Below are positions 24,218 to 33,373 of a stretch of DNA of 64,000 nucleotides, in pieces. A program made the translations under genes and the position numbers. Each line of letters begins with the position of its first letter. Position 1 is the first letter of the stretch. The stretch lies in the NCBI GenBank assembly GCA_964643355.1, contig CAZXPW010000012.1, forward strand, positions 30,334 to 94,333, written 5' to 3'. Source of the stretch: FEN-1350 sp964643355 (GTDB lineage: Bacteria; Planctomycetota; Phycisphaerae; Sedimentisphaerales; Anaerohalosphaeraceae). The notes beneath the pieces were generated by a model, which was given only the letters and a program-made list of their open reading frames with translations, was not told the origin of the DNA and did no database searches.

Positions 24218-24467
24218 AACTTTTGTGGGCGTTAGCTGAATTTGCTTTTTTCCGCCTGTTTGACCTGCACCGGGATTTCCATCGTAGATATGAAACGATT
24301 AAGCGGGTCAATTGTCTAAGCCATATGAGATCCCCAAGAGGGATGAACTATATGCACGGGAAAAGCGTATAAATATACGAGAATACCAGCAATTGCTGAG
24401 TGCATAAATTTCATCACCCTCCTCCGGAGCCAGATTCGGTTTTTGTCTGAATCTGGCTTTTTCTTTT
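24218..24467 (+). ncRNA. Candidate structured small RNA, about 245 nt, unassigned
   Basis: No coding gene fits here, but the strand folds well. CACAA/TTGTG pairs at 24215-24227. TTGACCTGC (24260-24268) pairs with GCGGGTCAA (24303-24311) through nine pairs, one of them G-U, and encloses an ATCGT/ACGAT hairpin (24281-24299). GATGAA and TATGCAC (24342-24357) pair with GTGCATA and TTCATC (24400-24415), a 16-position helix with two mismatches that encloses two smaller hairpins. An intrinsic terminator closes the unit. I cannot match it to 6S, SRP, RNase P, tmRNA or a riboswitch class by eye. An upstream promoter and the terminator argue for an independent transcript. Confidence 0.5.
24428..24467 (+). 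terminator. Intrinsic terminator of the candidate RNA
   Basis: A perfect 10-base stem (AGCCAGATTC with GAATCTGGCT, 24428-24437 and 24449-24458) is followed by TTTTCTTTTC. It is the clearest rho-independent terminator in the window and lies about 300 bases after dprA. Confidence 0.8.
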
Positions 24468-24569
24468 CCTTTGTATCCGTATATTTCCCATAGGAAATCA
24501 GGACAGAAGTCGGAAAAGACAATTCCTTTCATTTTTTGTGAGTGTAGGCCAAATTGAACGATTTGCGAG

Positions 24570-24598
24570 TTGACGAGGTGCCCGATCAGTCGTACGAT
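24570..24598 (+). promoter_or_regulatory. Promoter for the 2-oxoacid oxidoreductase operon
   Basis: TTGACG (24570-24575), 17 bases, TACGAT (24593-24598), about 30 bases before the ferredoxin-subunit ATG. This lets the operon be transcribed separately from the RNA upstream. Confidence 0.4.
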
Positions 24599-24628
24599 GA
24601 ATCGGGAATACAATCATCAGGGATGAAC

Positions 24629-24865
24629 ATGGCAGAGATCAACCTGAATTTGGAGCGTTGCAAGGGATGTGGGCTTTGTGTCGGCGCCTGTCCGGTCGAT
24701 AACCTGCGGATTGGCGAGAACTTGAATCAACAAGGCGTCGAATACGCCGAGGTGATCGATCCGAACCGGTGCACGGGGTGCGGCATGTGTTATCGAGTGT
24801 GCCCGGACATGGCCATAGAGATTCGTCGGATACCCTCAAAGGCGGGCAGCGGGGTGGCCGGTTGA
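24629..24865 (+). CDS. 2-oxoacid:ferredoxin oxidoreductase, ferredoxin-like (delta) subunit
   Basis: The 78-residue protein carries two [4Fe-4S] motifs, CKGCGLCVGACP (Cys11, 14, 17, 21) and CTGCGMCYRVCP (Cys48, 51, 54, 58). It should pass electrons from the catalytic subunits to free ferredoxin. The start is the second of two close ATGs, with AGGGA before it. The stop overlaps the next gene's TTG start (TTGA), indicating coupling. It is the first gene of the operon. Confidence 0.9.
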   Translation: MAEINLNLERCKGCGLCVGACPVDNLRIGENLNQQGVEYAEVIDPNRCTGCGMCYRVCPDMAIEIRRIPSKAGSGVAG

Positions 24866-25932
24866 GTACCAAGGTTGCCAAGATTCTGCTCAAGGGTAAT
24901 GAGGTGATGTGCGAGGCGGCCGTACGGGCCGGATGCAGGTTTTTCGCCGGGTATCCGATTACTCCCCAGAACGAAGTCCCCGAGTACATGTCGTGGCGGT
25001 TGCCGCAGGCAGGAGGCGTGTTCGTGCAGGCCGAATCGGAGCTTGCGGCGATCAACATGATCTTCGGGGCAGCGGCGACAGGCAGTCGGTGCATGACCAG
25101 TTCTTCCTCGCCCGGGATCAGTCTTAAGCAGGAAGGGATCAGTTATATAACGGCGGCGGAATTGCCTTGCGTGATTGCCAATGTCCAACGGGGGGGGCCG
25201 GGACTGGGCAATATTCGCGCCGCACAGGGCGACTACTTCCAGGCGGTCAAAGGCGGTGGGCATGGGGATTATCACCTGATTGTACTGGCGCCTTCGACGA
25301 TGCAGGAATTGTACCGTCTGACGATGAACGCCTTTGATTATGCGGATCATTATCGCAATCCCGTGTTGATTCTCATGGACGGAATTCTTGGCCAAATGGT
25401 GGAACCGGTCGTGGCGGAAGAGTACCGGCCGCTTTTCGGGCCGGAGCCCAAAGAGTACATTCTGGACGGTTGCCGGGGACGAAAACCGAGGATCATCAAG
25501 ACGCTGCACTTACAGCCGGCCGAGTCGCTGGTGGATGTCAATCGGCAATTGGTCGCCAAGTATGCCCGGATCAGCGGCGAGTTGAAGCTAAGCGAAGAGT
25601 TTCATACGGATGACGCCCGACTGGTTGTCAGCGCATATGGAATCCCCGCGCAGATTTCCAAGGGTGCGGTTCTTCAGGCCCGCGAAAAAGGACTGAAGGT
25701 TGGATTGATCCGGCCGATTACGCTGTGGCCGTTTCCGGATGGGTCCTATCGAAAGGCGGCGGAGACGGCCGAGAAATTTCTGGTTGTGGAGATGTCCAAC
25801 GGCCAGATGATCGAGGATGTGCGGCTGGCGGAACAATGCCGCCGGCCGGTGGAATTCCTGGGCGTCGGGGGTGGGTGGTATCCGACGATTGAGGAAGTTT
25901 TGAAGGCGATAAAAGAGAACTATCCGGCATGA
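24862..25932 (+). CDS. vorB: 2-oxoacid:ferredoxin oxidoreductase alpha subunit (VorB/KorA type)
   Basis: The enzyme oxidatively decarboxylates a 2-oxo acid to its acyl-CoA while reducing ferredoxin. The 356-residue subunit has GYPITPQNEVPEYM, FVQAESELAAINM and TSSSSPGISLKQEG, which I associate with 3-methyl-2-oxobutanoate (branched-chain) and 2-oxoglutarate enzymes rather than pyruvate enzymes. NVQRGGPGLGN is also typical. I start at a TTG that overlaps the preceding stop; the upstream in-frame region lies in the ferredoxin gene. The substrate cannot be settled from sequence alone. Confidence 0.88.
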   Translation: MSTKVAKILLKGNEVMCEAAVRAGCRFFAGYPITPQNEVPEYMSWRLPQAGGVFVQAESELAAINMIFGAAATGSRCMTSSSSPGISLKQEGISYITAAELPCVIANVQRGGPGLGNIRAAQGDYFQAVKGGGHGDYHLIVLAPSTMQELYRLTMNAFDYADHYRNPVLILMDGILGQMVEPVVAEEYRPLFGPEPKEYILDGCRGRKPRIIKTLHLQPAESLVDVNRQLVAKYARISGELKLSEEFHTDDARLVVSAYGIPAQISKGAVLQAREKGLKVGLIRPITLWPFPDGSYRKAAETAEKFLVVEMSNGQMIEDVRLAEQCRRPVEFLGVGGGWYPTIEEVLKAIKENYPA

Positions 25933-25969
25933 CAATTGAGAATCAGGCCGGAAGGAATGAGACCAACGC

Positions 25970-26701
25970 ATGACGCAGTTTAAGCGCCCCGAAGTTCTAT
26001 ATGATGTCCCGACGCATTATTGCCCTGGATGCGGACACGGGATTGCGCACCGACTGGTGGGGGAGGTGATCGACGAGTTGGGAATTCGCGAGCGAACCAT
26101 CGGCACGGCGCCGGTGGGATGCGCAGTCCTGATGTATGATTATTTCAATTTCGATATTATTGAATGTGCGCATGGACGAAGTCCGGCGGTGGCGACGGGA
26201 ATCAAGCGAATGCTGCCGGATCGAGTGGTGTTTACCTATCAGGGCGACGGCGATCTGGCGGCGATCGGGACGGCCGAGACGATTCATACGGCCAATCGGG
26301 GCGAGAATCTGACAGTGATCTTCGTCAACAACGCCATTTACGGCATGACCGGCGGACAGATGGCCCCCACGACGATGCTGGGGCAGACGACGACGACAAC
26401 CCCCGGCGGTCGCGGCAAGAACCAAGAAGGCGGACCGTTGCGAATGTGCGAGCTGCTAAGCAGTCTGGATGGCGTGTGTTACCTGGAACGAGTCAGCGTC
26501 AGTACTCCCAAGGATGTCGGCTTGGCCAAAAAGGCGATTCACAAGGCGTTCACCAACCAACTGGAAGAGAAGGGGTTTTCTCTGGTGGAGGTTTTGTCGA
26601 TGTGCCCGACGGATTGGAAACTGACGCCGGTACAGGCGGCGGAGTATGTCGAAACACAAATGAAGAAGGTGTTTCCGCTGGGCGTATATAAAGACAAGTA
26701 A
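25970..26701 (+). CDS. 2-oxoacid:ferredoxin oxidoreductase beta subunit (thiamine diphosphate-binding)
   Basis: The 243-residue subunit binds thiamine diphosphate: HYCPGCGHGIAHRL, the GDGDLAAIG motif and VFVNNAIYGMTGGQM. These residues form the family's cofactor and Mg site. TPGGRGKNQEGGP follows in the usual position. It lies 37 bases after the alpha subunit gene and completes the catalytic core. Confidence 0.92.
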   Translation: MTQFKRPEVLYDVPTHYCPGCGHGIAHRLVGEVIDELGIRERTIGTAPVGCAVLMYDYFNFDIIECAHGRSPAVATGIKRMLPDRVVFTYQGDGDLAAIGTAETIHTANRGENLTVIFVNNAIYGMTGGQMAPTTMLGQTTTTTPGGRGKNQEGGPLRMCELLSSLDGVCYLERVSVSTPKDVGLAKKAIHKAFTNQLEEKGFSLVEVLSMCPTDWKLTPVQAAEYVETQMKKVFPLGVYKDK

Positions 26702-26718
26702 TCGCGGCGGGAAATGCG

Positions 26719-27276
26719 ATGCAAACAGGGACGGATAAAGAGACGCGAATCGTCATCGCCGGGTTTGGCGGGCAGGGGATTGTTCTGGCGGGGAATCTGC
26801 TGGCCCAGGCCTGTGTGGAAGAGGGCAAAAATGTCACGATGATGGTGGCCTACGGGGCGGAAATGCGCGGGGGAACGGCCAATTCGACGGTGGTCATTTC
26901 GGCGGGCACCATTTACAGTCCGGTGGTGACACGGCCGACGATCGCGGTTGTATTGAATACTCCATCGTTGGAGAAATTCGAACCCCTCGTGACTGGGGGG
27001 GGGCTGATTGTGGGCAATGGTTCGATGTTGCATCGTGGAATCCGTCGCGAAGATGTGCAATCGGTGACGATCCCGGCCACGGAGATTGCTCATCGGCTTG
27101 GCAATGTTCGCGTGGCCAATGCAGTGATCCTGGGCGGGCTGATCGCCGCGACCGATCTACTGCGGCTAACAAGTCTGGAGCGGGCGATCGAGGTTCTGTT
27201 GGGTCAGAAAAAGGCCGCATTAGTCGCCCTGAATCTTGAGGCCCTGCGGGCAGGGTTTGCCGAATGCCGTCGCTGA
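26719..27276 (+). CDS. 2-oxoacid:ferredoxin oxidoreductase gamma subunit
   Basis: The 185-residue protein has the gamma-subunit signature IAGFGGQGIVLAGNLLAQA, then VAYGAEMRGGTANSTVV. It joins the other three subunits in an alpha-beta-gamma-delta complex. GGGA precedes the ATG. The last 13 bases overlap the exbD-type gene, an unusual downstream partner for this operon. Confidence 0.92.
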   Translation: MQTGTDKETRIVIAGFGGQGIVLAGNLLAQACVEEGKNVTMMVAYGAEMRGGTANSTVVISAGTIYSPVVTRPTIAVVLNTPSLEKFEPLVTGGGLIVGNGSMLHRGIRREDVQSVTIPATEIAHRLGNVRVANAVILGGLIAATDLLRLTSLERAIEVLLGQKKAALVALNLEALRAGFAECRR

Positions 27277-27770
27277 CCGAACCATCTCCGGTCTCCATTC
27301 ATCGTCAGGTCCTGGGTCGGCTTCATCAAAATCGCAACGGCGGCGGCCTGGGTCTTCGTATGACGGCGATGATTGACGTTATTTTCCTGCTGTTGATTTT
27401 TTTTGTGCTAACGGCCCAATTCAGTCGCGAGGAACAGTATCTTCCGATTCGCCTTCCGGGCCCGGCAACCGCGGCACAACGGCTGGATGTTCCGGCCGAA
27501 CCCTTGCGGATTTCGATCGCGATGCGGGCAGATCAATGCCGAATCGACCTGGGACGGGGACGATGGATTGCGCTGGCCCAGTCCGACCTTTCAACGGGAC
27601 TCGAGGAATTTTCCCGCACGGTGACGACGGCGCTCGAACAGGAACGCAGAATCGTGACCGATCCTGTGGAGATCGACTGCGACGATTCGGTTCCGTGGGA
27701 TTTTCTGGTGAAGGTGTACAACGGTTTGTACGCGCTGGGGATCGAGGATATCACCTTTATTCTGGAATGA
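27264..27770 (+). CDS. ExbD/TolR-family protein
   Basis: The 168-residue protein has a basic N-terminal tail, then MTAMIDVIFLLLIFFVLTAQ, the single helix with the conserved Asp that conducts protons in ExbD/TolR/MotB-type proteins. A periplasmic domain of about 110 residues follows. ExbD works with ExbB or TolQ to energise outer-membrane processes, yet neither is in the window. The ATG lies inside the end of the gamma subunit gene, so translation is probably coupled. Confidence 0.85.
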   Translation: MPSLTEPSPVSIHRQVLGRLHQNRNGGGLGLRMTAMIDVIFLLLIFFVLTAQFSREEQYLPIRLPGPATAAQRLDVPAEPLRISIAMRADQCRIDLGRGRWIALAQSDLSTGLEEFSRTVTTALEQERRIVTDPVEIDCDDSVPWDFLVKVYNGLYALGIEDITFILE

Positions 27771-27789
27771 ACGAGGGCGAGCATTTTCG

Positions 27790-30051
27790 ATGGTCCGGAT
27801 TGGTTCGGCGATAATTTGTTTCGTCTGTCTGGTGGCAGCCGCCGCTCTTTCCGGAGCGGCTGAGGCAACGGACGATTTGCGATGGGTGGAATCGGCCGGG
27901 CAACGCATTCGTCAAGCGGCGGACGCTTATCTTCGCGATACGGCCCGGGCGCGATTTGCATACGAGTACACGGGGCGATTTCTCGACGAAGACGACCAAC
28001 GAATTTTGCTGGAGCGAAGCCGACTGCTCCGCGACGCATTGGCGCCGATTCTTCAACAACAAAAAGAACGGCTCAACGCGATGGAACAATACAACGGGGC
28101 CGATTGGGATGATGTATATGGTCGAACGGGTTTGTGGAGACGGCTGCGATCCGACTGGCTTTCGGGGAATTGGTGGATGGCCCAGTCGGATTACTATGCC
28201 GCGATGGCTTCCTCCGGGTCGCAGCGAGAGACGGTGTGCCGGCAACTCCTCAAACAAAGTCAAGACGAGGAAGGGCCCTTCGTCGGTCCGGCGGGACGAG
28301 TCCTGCGGGCGAGAGTTTTGGCTCTGATGGGTCAAACGGATCCTGCCGCCAAAACGGAGGCGTTTGATCTGCTTAGTCCGCTTCTTGCCGACGGTTCCCC
28401 TGCGATTCCGGACCCGGTCCGGTTGTCGGCGATGATTACCTATTATTCCCTGAAAGGGAGTATCCAACCGAACCAGGTTCAATCGCTGGCGGCGCTCTGT
28501 CGCAAGGAGTCCTGCGCGGATCAATTCGAGTTGCGATTATCGGCGGGATTTCTCGAGCTGCGGTTGACATCCGAAACGATGACGATCCTTTCGGAGTTGC
28601 CGGCTTCCTCGTCGGCGCGATCGTTTGCCGGATCGATTCTGCTGGCCGAGTTGAAGGACTCGTTTCAACGGGGACAATTGGGACGGGAGACTTTGTCGCG
28701 TCGACCGCTTGCCGCGATTCGTCTGGCTGTAGAAGCGGCCGAGGCGGGGGGGCCGCAGCAATACCGCGACTTGCTGGCCGAACTGAGCGCGATTCCGGCT
28801 TTTTCCAGGCCGCAGATTGACTATGTCGCCGCAAGGGCCTGGCAGGAGCATTCGCCGGTTCGAGCGATGGAGTATTATCTGCGTTGTTCCGCCGAACAAC
28901 TTCGGCAGCCGGACGCCCATCTTTCGATCGATCCATTGACCCTGGCGGAACAAGCGGCCCGGGTGGCTCTTGGGGTTTTTCAGAAAGAGCCGGCCAAGGC
29001 GGGCACAGTCGAACCGGCGATTCGTTGGTATTGCGGGATTGCCGGGCCGAAGACGGATCCGGCTATCCAATACGGATTTGTGTCGGTGCTTCGGGGCTGC
29101 GGCAAAGGTTCGGAGGCCGATGGGTTGCTCGAACGGATCTGTCGGGAGGAGGGACCCTATCGGAATGCCGCCCGGCTGGACCGGATCGTGCTGGGTCTGC
29201 AAGGCCGGGGTGATTCGGCGAAGGCGGGAATAAAGGCCGCGGAAGAATTGACGCAACTGATGGAGAGTATCCCGGCCCATTTTGCCGAATTGGATGGGCG
29301 AGTAAAGGCGGATGCTTGTCATCTTCTTTGTCGGTTGTTATTGGAAAGCGGCGAACCGGCCAATGCCCAGAAGGCGCTGGTGTTGCTGGAACAGAATCCC
29401 GGTCTGGAGCGTCGTCGAGCCGCACCGCTTTGGGCCTGTGCCTTGCGGCTTCTTGATCGGCCGGTCGAGGCGATACGGGTGTTGGCGGCCGCGGCGGCGC
29501 CCCAGGATTGCAATTCCGTCGGCGAAGCGACGCTGAGTTTGTCGGCCGCGATGGAGCGGGTAGAAGAATATGAGGATCTGTCAACCTTCGGAGGATTTGT
29601 GGCCGATAGCGACGCGGTGTCGGAGTATGTGTTTCGCTGTGCGCCGGCGGAACTCCGTGGACACGCCGCGCTTCTTCGCGCGGAGGTTCTCAGCATGGCG
29701 GTCGATCCCGAGAAACATGCGGAGGCCTGGCGAATCCTGGAAGAGATTGCAGCGGGAAAAGAACCAGCCGATCTGGACTGGATTCGATGTCGGGCGCGGT
29801 TGCAGGAAAGCCGGGGCGAATTTGCCTCTGCGGTGAAACTGTGGACGCAGATCGCCGATTCCCTTCGAACCCATACGGGCCAATCGCCGCAGCCCGCATG
29901 GTGGCAAGCACGATATCGCGCCCTGCGATGCTTTGCCCGGCTGCCGGAGTCCAAGGCCGCCGATATCGAACACGCCGTGCAGGTTTTGCTCAGCACTCAT
30001 GGTCCGGCTCCGGCGCCGTGGGATCAGAAACTACGCATGCTGGCGCGGTAA
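27790..30051 (+). CDS. Exported helical-repeat protein, 753 residues
   Basis: The product has a signal peptide (cleavage near residue 25) and then almost only amphipathic helices rich in Ala, Leu, Arg and Glu. Repeats resemble degenerate TPR units, for example ACHLLCRLLLESGEPANAQK and LLDRPVEAIRVLAAAA. It should be a periplasmic scaffold. It follows the ExbD-type gene by 19 bases on the same strand, so the two may act together in an envelope complex. No enzyme motif was seen. It converges on the AGE-family gene with 5 bases between stops. Confidence 0.7.
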   Translation: MVRIGSAIICFVCLVAAAALSGAAEATDDLRWVESAGQRIRQAADAYLRDTARARFAYEYTGRFLDEDDQRILLERSRLLRDALAPILQQQKERLNAMEQYNGADWDDVYGRTGLWRRLRSDWLSGNWWMAQSDYYAAMASSGSQRETVCRQLLKQSQDEEGPFVGPAGRVLRARVLALMGQTDPAAKTEAFDLLSPLLADGSPAIPDPVRLSAMITYYSLKGSIQPNQVQSLAALCRKESCADQFELRLSAGFLELRLTSETMTILSELPASSSARSFAGSILLAELKDSFQRGQLGRETLSRRPLAAIRLAVEAAEAGGPQQYRDLLAELSAIPAFSRPQIDYVAARAWQEHSPVRAMEYYLRCSAEQLRQPDAHLSIDPLTLAEQAARVALGVFQKEPAKAGTVEPAIRWYCGIAGPKTDPAIQYGFVSVLRGCGKGSEADGLLERICREEGPYRNAARLDRIVLGLQGRGDSAKAGIKAAEELTQLMESIPAHFAELDGRVKADACHLLCRLLLESGEPANAQKALVLLEQNPGLERRRAAPLWACALRLLDRPVEAIRVLAAAAAPQDCNSVGEATLSLSAAMERVEEYEDLSTFGGFVADSDAVSEYVFRCAPAELRGHAALLRAEVLSMAVDPEKHAEAWRILEEIAAGKEPADLDWIRCRARLQESRGEFASAVKLWTQIADSLRTHTGQSPQPAWWQARYRALRCFARLPESKAADIEHAVQVLLSTHGPAPAPWDQKLRMLAR

Positions 30052-30056
30052 TCGAA

Positions 30057-31331
30057 TTACGGATTTTGGGCGAGGAGTTGTTCGAGGCGCCGAATGCTCT
30101 GGATCGTCGAACGGACGGTGTGGTAGTTGATCTTCCACGAGTGGCTCATATGTGTCCAGATGGGTTTGCTTCCGTCGCGGTTCATTAGTGGCCACCACTC
30201 GCCGACGCCGTGGTGGATCATCTTGTCGTGAACGAAGCGATGGACATTCCAGTAGTCGTTCCAGTATTGCGGTCCCAGCCGCAGCGTCGCATCCAACAGA
30301 GCGATCAGGGATTCGGCCTGCTGCCAGAATTCCTTTTCCAGGTCCCATGCCGGGCCGGCATGCGAGCCCTCGACGAATACCCCGCCATACTCGCGGTCGA
30401 TGCCGAATCGAACCGCATGTTCAACGATTTTGCGGATCGTATCTTCGTATTTGCTCATCGGTTCGCCAAGGATATCCAGAGCGTGCAAGAGCAGCCAGAC
30501 CAGTTCGAGGTTGTGGCCATAGGAAGTATTGTCGGTGGGGTTGGCCTTTTTCTCGCCGCCGGCGAAGCGGTCCCAACCCCAGATGATGTCGAACTTAATT
30601 TGTGGAGCCACCGACCAGTCCGCCCAGAACTGCGGGACTCCCGTGCGGCTTTGCGGATGCAGAATTTTTTGCATCAACAGGCCGATGACCTCCAAAAGTT
30701 TTCGCCGATGCACTTGTCTTCGGCTGCATTCATACAGCGTCGTGAACGCCTCCATCAGGTGCATGTGAGCGTCCAGGGTTTTGCGGTCACCGCCGGCAGA
30801 CCCGGGGCCGCATAGTGTCCAGTCGCGATCGAACATCTCAAAATAGCCGCCGTAGAGGGTGTCGGCCGCGTGGGTTTGCAGCAACTCAAAGGTCCGATTG
30901 GCGTGGTTCAGGCCGCGCGGATCGCCGGTAGCCAGGGTATATTCGGACAATGCGTAGATCGCAAAGCTCTGGCCGTACACGACCTTCTTGTCGATAGTGA
31001 CTTTGCCTTGGCGATCGGTCATCCAATAGAAACCGCCGTAATCCTTATCCCACATCCGGTTGATCAGATAGTCGGCGCCGTGGCGGGCGAACTCGGCGCA
31101 CTTACCGCCGCCATAACCGGCGCGATGGGCCGCCGAAAAGGTGTAGGTGCAACGGGTCTGGGCGATCAGCGACTTGGCGTCCTCGCCGGTGTCGTTGCCA
31201 TCCTTGTCGAATTGCGTGATAAATCCACCGCATTTGTCGTCTTTACAGCGTTTGAGCCAAAACGGCAACAACTCCTGATTCAAGTGCTTCTTTGCTTCTT
31301 CCAGACATTGGACGATCTGTTGGCGATCCAT
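30057..31331 (-). CDS. AGE-family epimerase (N-acylglucosamine 2-epimerase / cellobiose 2-epimerase type)
   Basis: The 424-residue protein is an (alpha/alpha)6 barrel of the AGE superfamily, which epimerises sugars at C2. Family features include WDKDYGGFYWMTDR, GHNLELVWLLLHA with its catalytic His, and EFWQQAESLIAL. It lacks a signal peptide, so it acts in the cytoplasm on imported sugar. The form is closer to the cellobiose 2-epimerase group than to renin-binding protein. It is the last gene of the LacI-led run and follows the GH36 gene by 71 bases. Confidence 0.88.
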   Translation of the reverse strand: MDRQQIVQCLEEAKKHLNQELLPFWLKRCKDDKCGGFITQFDKDGNDTGEDAKSLIAQTRCTYTFSAAHRAGYGGGKCAEFARHGADYLINRMWDKDYGGFYWMTDRQGKVTIDKKVVYGQSFAIYALSEYTLATGDPRGLNHANRTFELLQTHAADTLYGGYFEMFDRDWTLCGPGSAGGDRKTLDAHMHLMEAFTTLYECSRRQVHRRKLLEVIGLLMQKILHPQSRTGVPQFWADWSVAPQIKFDIIWGWDRFAGGEKKANPTDNTSYGHNLELVWLLLHALDILGEPMSKYEDTIRKIVEHAVRFGIDREYGGVFVEGSHAGPAWDLEKEFWQQAESLIALLDATLRLGPQYWNDYWNVHRFVHDKMIHHGVGEWWPLMNRDGSKPIWTHMSHSWKINYHTVRSTIQSIRRLEQLLAQNP

Positions 31332-31402
31332 ACGCGCTCCTCAATCAATACATGTCGATTGTTCGCGAAAGTCACAAGCAGTCGAGATCCGATTGATTCG
31401 AT

Positions 31403-33373
31403 TCATCCGTCTTTCTTTTGATAATACACGATCACCGAGCCGGGGGCGTCGGGAATTTGCACTTTAAAAACCGCCAGTTCTTTGCCTTTTGCCACCTGCC
31501 GTTTATCCAATCCCTCCAACGAGACTTCATACTCGGTTTCAGGATTGAGACCCTTCAGCGCGACGGCTTTTTCCGGCTCGGGATTCTTTTCCCGGCGGAA
31601 CAGGACCGCCATCCCGCTGTCTTTGTCGCCACGATGGAACTGGTAGCCGAACCAGAGGTTGTTGTCCGGCTTGTGGGGAAAGAGGGGATAAAAATCGCCC
31701 AGCATATACGGCCGGACTTTTTCATAGACCGCCACGGTTTGTTTGAGCGCCGGCTCGTACGCCGTCGTGGTGATGCCCGGTACCAAGATATTACCCGGCG
31801 TCATCGCGCTTCGGAAGGCATACGACGGCTCCAGGCCAAAGGAGGCGCAACCGTGCAGCGGAACCCACCGGAACAGTCCGGCGTTTTGCAGTTGCTCGGC
31901 GTCGGCTTTAGGGCCGTAACACTGCATGTCGCTGTGCCACAGCGGCAAGCCGTAACGGCAACTGTCGATGTCAATGCGCCGACCCCCGCCGGCACAATTA
32001 TCGATGATCAGGCCCGGATGGCGGCTTTGCAAATCCTCCCACATGGCATAGAGCCCTGAGATATATCCGATTTCCACCATTCCCTGCCGGTCCGGCGGCT
32101 CGTTCTGCCGCCAGAAATCCAGGGGCTCGATATTGAAATCCCACCGCATCCAGTTCAGTTGGGCGGCGGTAACCTGAATGTCGATATAATCCGTCAGCCA
32201 TTTGCGCGCCGCCGGGTCGTTGAGGGCGAAGAGTTGTTTGGCGCCGTTTCGGGCCAACAGAAATTCCGGGTGCTCATTGAAGATCCGCGTATCCGGTTGG
32301 ACGCGCTCCGGCTCGAACCACAAGAGATAGCCGATCCCGGCCGCATGTGCGGCATCGCCGATGGGCTTGAGGCCTCGCGGATACCTGGCCAGATCCGGCT
32401 CCCAGGTGCCCGTGCCCTCGGGAAATCCCTTAGGGTACCATTGCTGCGGGTCCATGTCCGACCAGAAGACTTCAATACCGCAGCGAGCGTAAAAGGGCAT
32501 CACGCGGATATGGGGGCCTTCGTAGGTCCCGTCCGGATCGGTTTCGGCGACGCTGGCGCAGATCGGCGGCAGGACCAGTTCACCCTTACGCCGGGGAAAG
32601 ACATGCGACAGCATAAACTGACGCAGCAGGTTGTTCCCCTTTTGCGGGTCGTCGCCTTTCCATTTGATCGTGACGATGCGCGGAACTCGAATCGTCTCCC
32701 CCGGCTGCAGTTTGAAATGCGCGGTCTGCAGGCCGGCTCGAATGGATAGCATTCCATCGGAGTTCCTTTCGAATTCCGCCTGCCACTGCCCGGACCAGCC
32801 AATGGCGATGATCATGCCACCATCTTTTCCCTGGAGATTGAAGAAGGGCAGATACGGATCGGACGAACGGCCGGCCCGCGGGCTGAAGACCGCTTTTTCC
32901 CCCGGCCGCAATTCTTTGCTCTGCGGGGCAAAACTGTCGGCGCTGTTGTGGTCGCCCAACGCAAAATGCAGGATAAAGGGGTCCGAGGGGGAAGCGGCCA
33001 TCCGCAGATTTAGACAGCGAATCTCGTCGATGATCCCTGTATCCTGGTCTCCTCGATTGGCAAACCAGATCAGCCATTGGCGCGCGGAAAATCGCGGATA
33101 CTCCACAATCTCGCATTTGACCGATAGAGTTGTCTTGGGATCGCTGAAGTTGGCGATCGTTTGCAGACGGTTGTCATCCAGCGATTTCTGTTGTCGAATG
33201 ACGGACCAGTCGGCCCGGATCTTTTCGAAGGGTTGTTCGGCATACCGGAAAGAAAAAGACGGCAGATCCTCTTTTTGTCCCATTGATGGGTCACCGGCAC
33301 TGCTGACGGATCCGCGGACAAACAGCAGGTAACTTAGGCAAAAGAAGGTCCAGAATAGAATTTTATGCTTCAT
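31403..33373 (-). CDS. GH36-family alpha-galactosidase-like enzyme, exported
   Basis: The 656-residue protein has a signal peptide and a GH36 (clan GH-D) catalytic domain. The nucleophile should be the Asp of RWDFN near residue 411; the acid/base Asp lies in SDMQCYGP near 480. GYLLWFEPERVQPDT and NCAGGGRRID are further family segments. It should release alpha-galactose or a related sugar in the periplasm or at the surface. The ATG follows AAGGAC; an in-frame start ten codons upstream is less likely. A gap of 200 bases separates it from the isomerase-like gene and shows no clear promoter. Confidence 0.88.
   Translation of the reverse strand: MKHKILFWTFFCLSYLLFVRGSVSSAGDPSMGQKEDLPSFSFRYAEQPFEKIRADWSVIRQQKSLDDNRLQTIANFSDPKTTLSVKCEIVEYPRFSARQWLIWFANRGDQDTGIIDEIRCLNLRMAASPSDPFILHFALGDHNSADSFAPQSKELRPGEKAVFSPRAGRSSDPYLPFFNLQGKDGGMIIAIGWSGQWQAEFERNSDGMLSIRAGLQTAHFKLQPGETIRVPRIVTIKWKGDDPQKGNNLLRQFMLSHVFPRRKGELVLPPICASVAETDPDGTYEGPHIRVMPFYARCGIEVFWSDMDPQQWYPKGFPEGTGTWEPDLARYPRGLKPIGDAAHAAGIGYLLWFEPERVQPDTRIFNEHPEFLLARNGAKQLFALNDPAARKWLTDYIDIQVTAAQLNWMRWDFNIEPLDFWRQNEPPDRQGMVEIGYISGLYAMWEDLQSRHPGLIIDNCAGGGRRIDIDSCRYGLPLWHSDMQCYGPKADAEQLQNAGLFRWVPLHGCASFGLEPSYAFRSAMTPGNILVPGITTTAYEPALKQTVAVYEKVRPYMLGDFYPLFPHKPDNNLWFGYQFHRGDKDSGMAVLFRREKNPEPEKAVALKGLNPETEYEVSLEGLDKRQVAKGKELAVFKVQIPDAPGSVIVYYQKKDG

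Noticed and set aside
24481..24500. Short TTTCC/GGAAA hairpin after the terminator
   Set aside because: Five base pairs in AT-rich DNA; too weak to call a feature.
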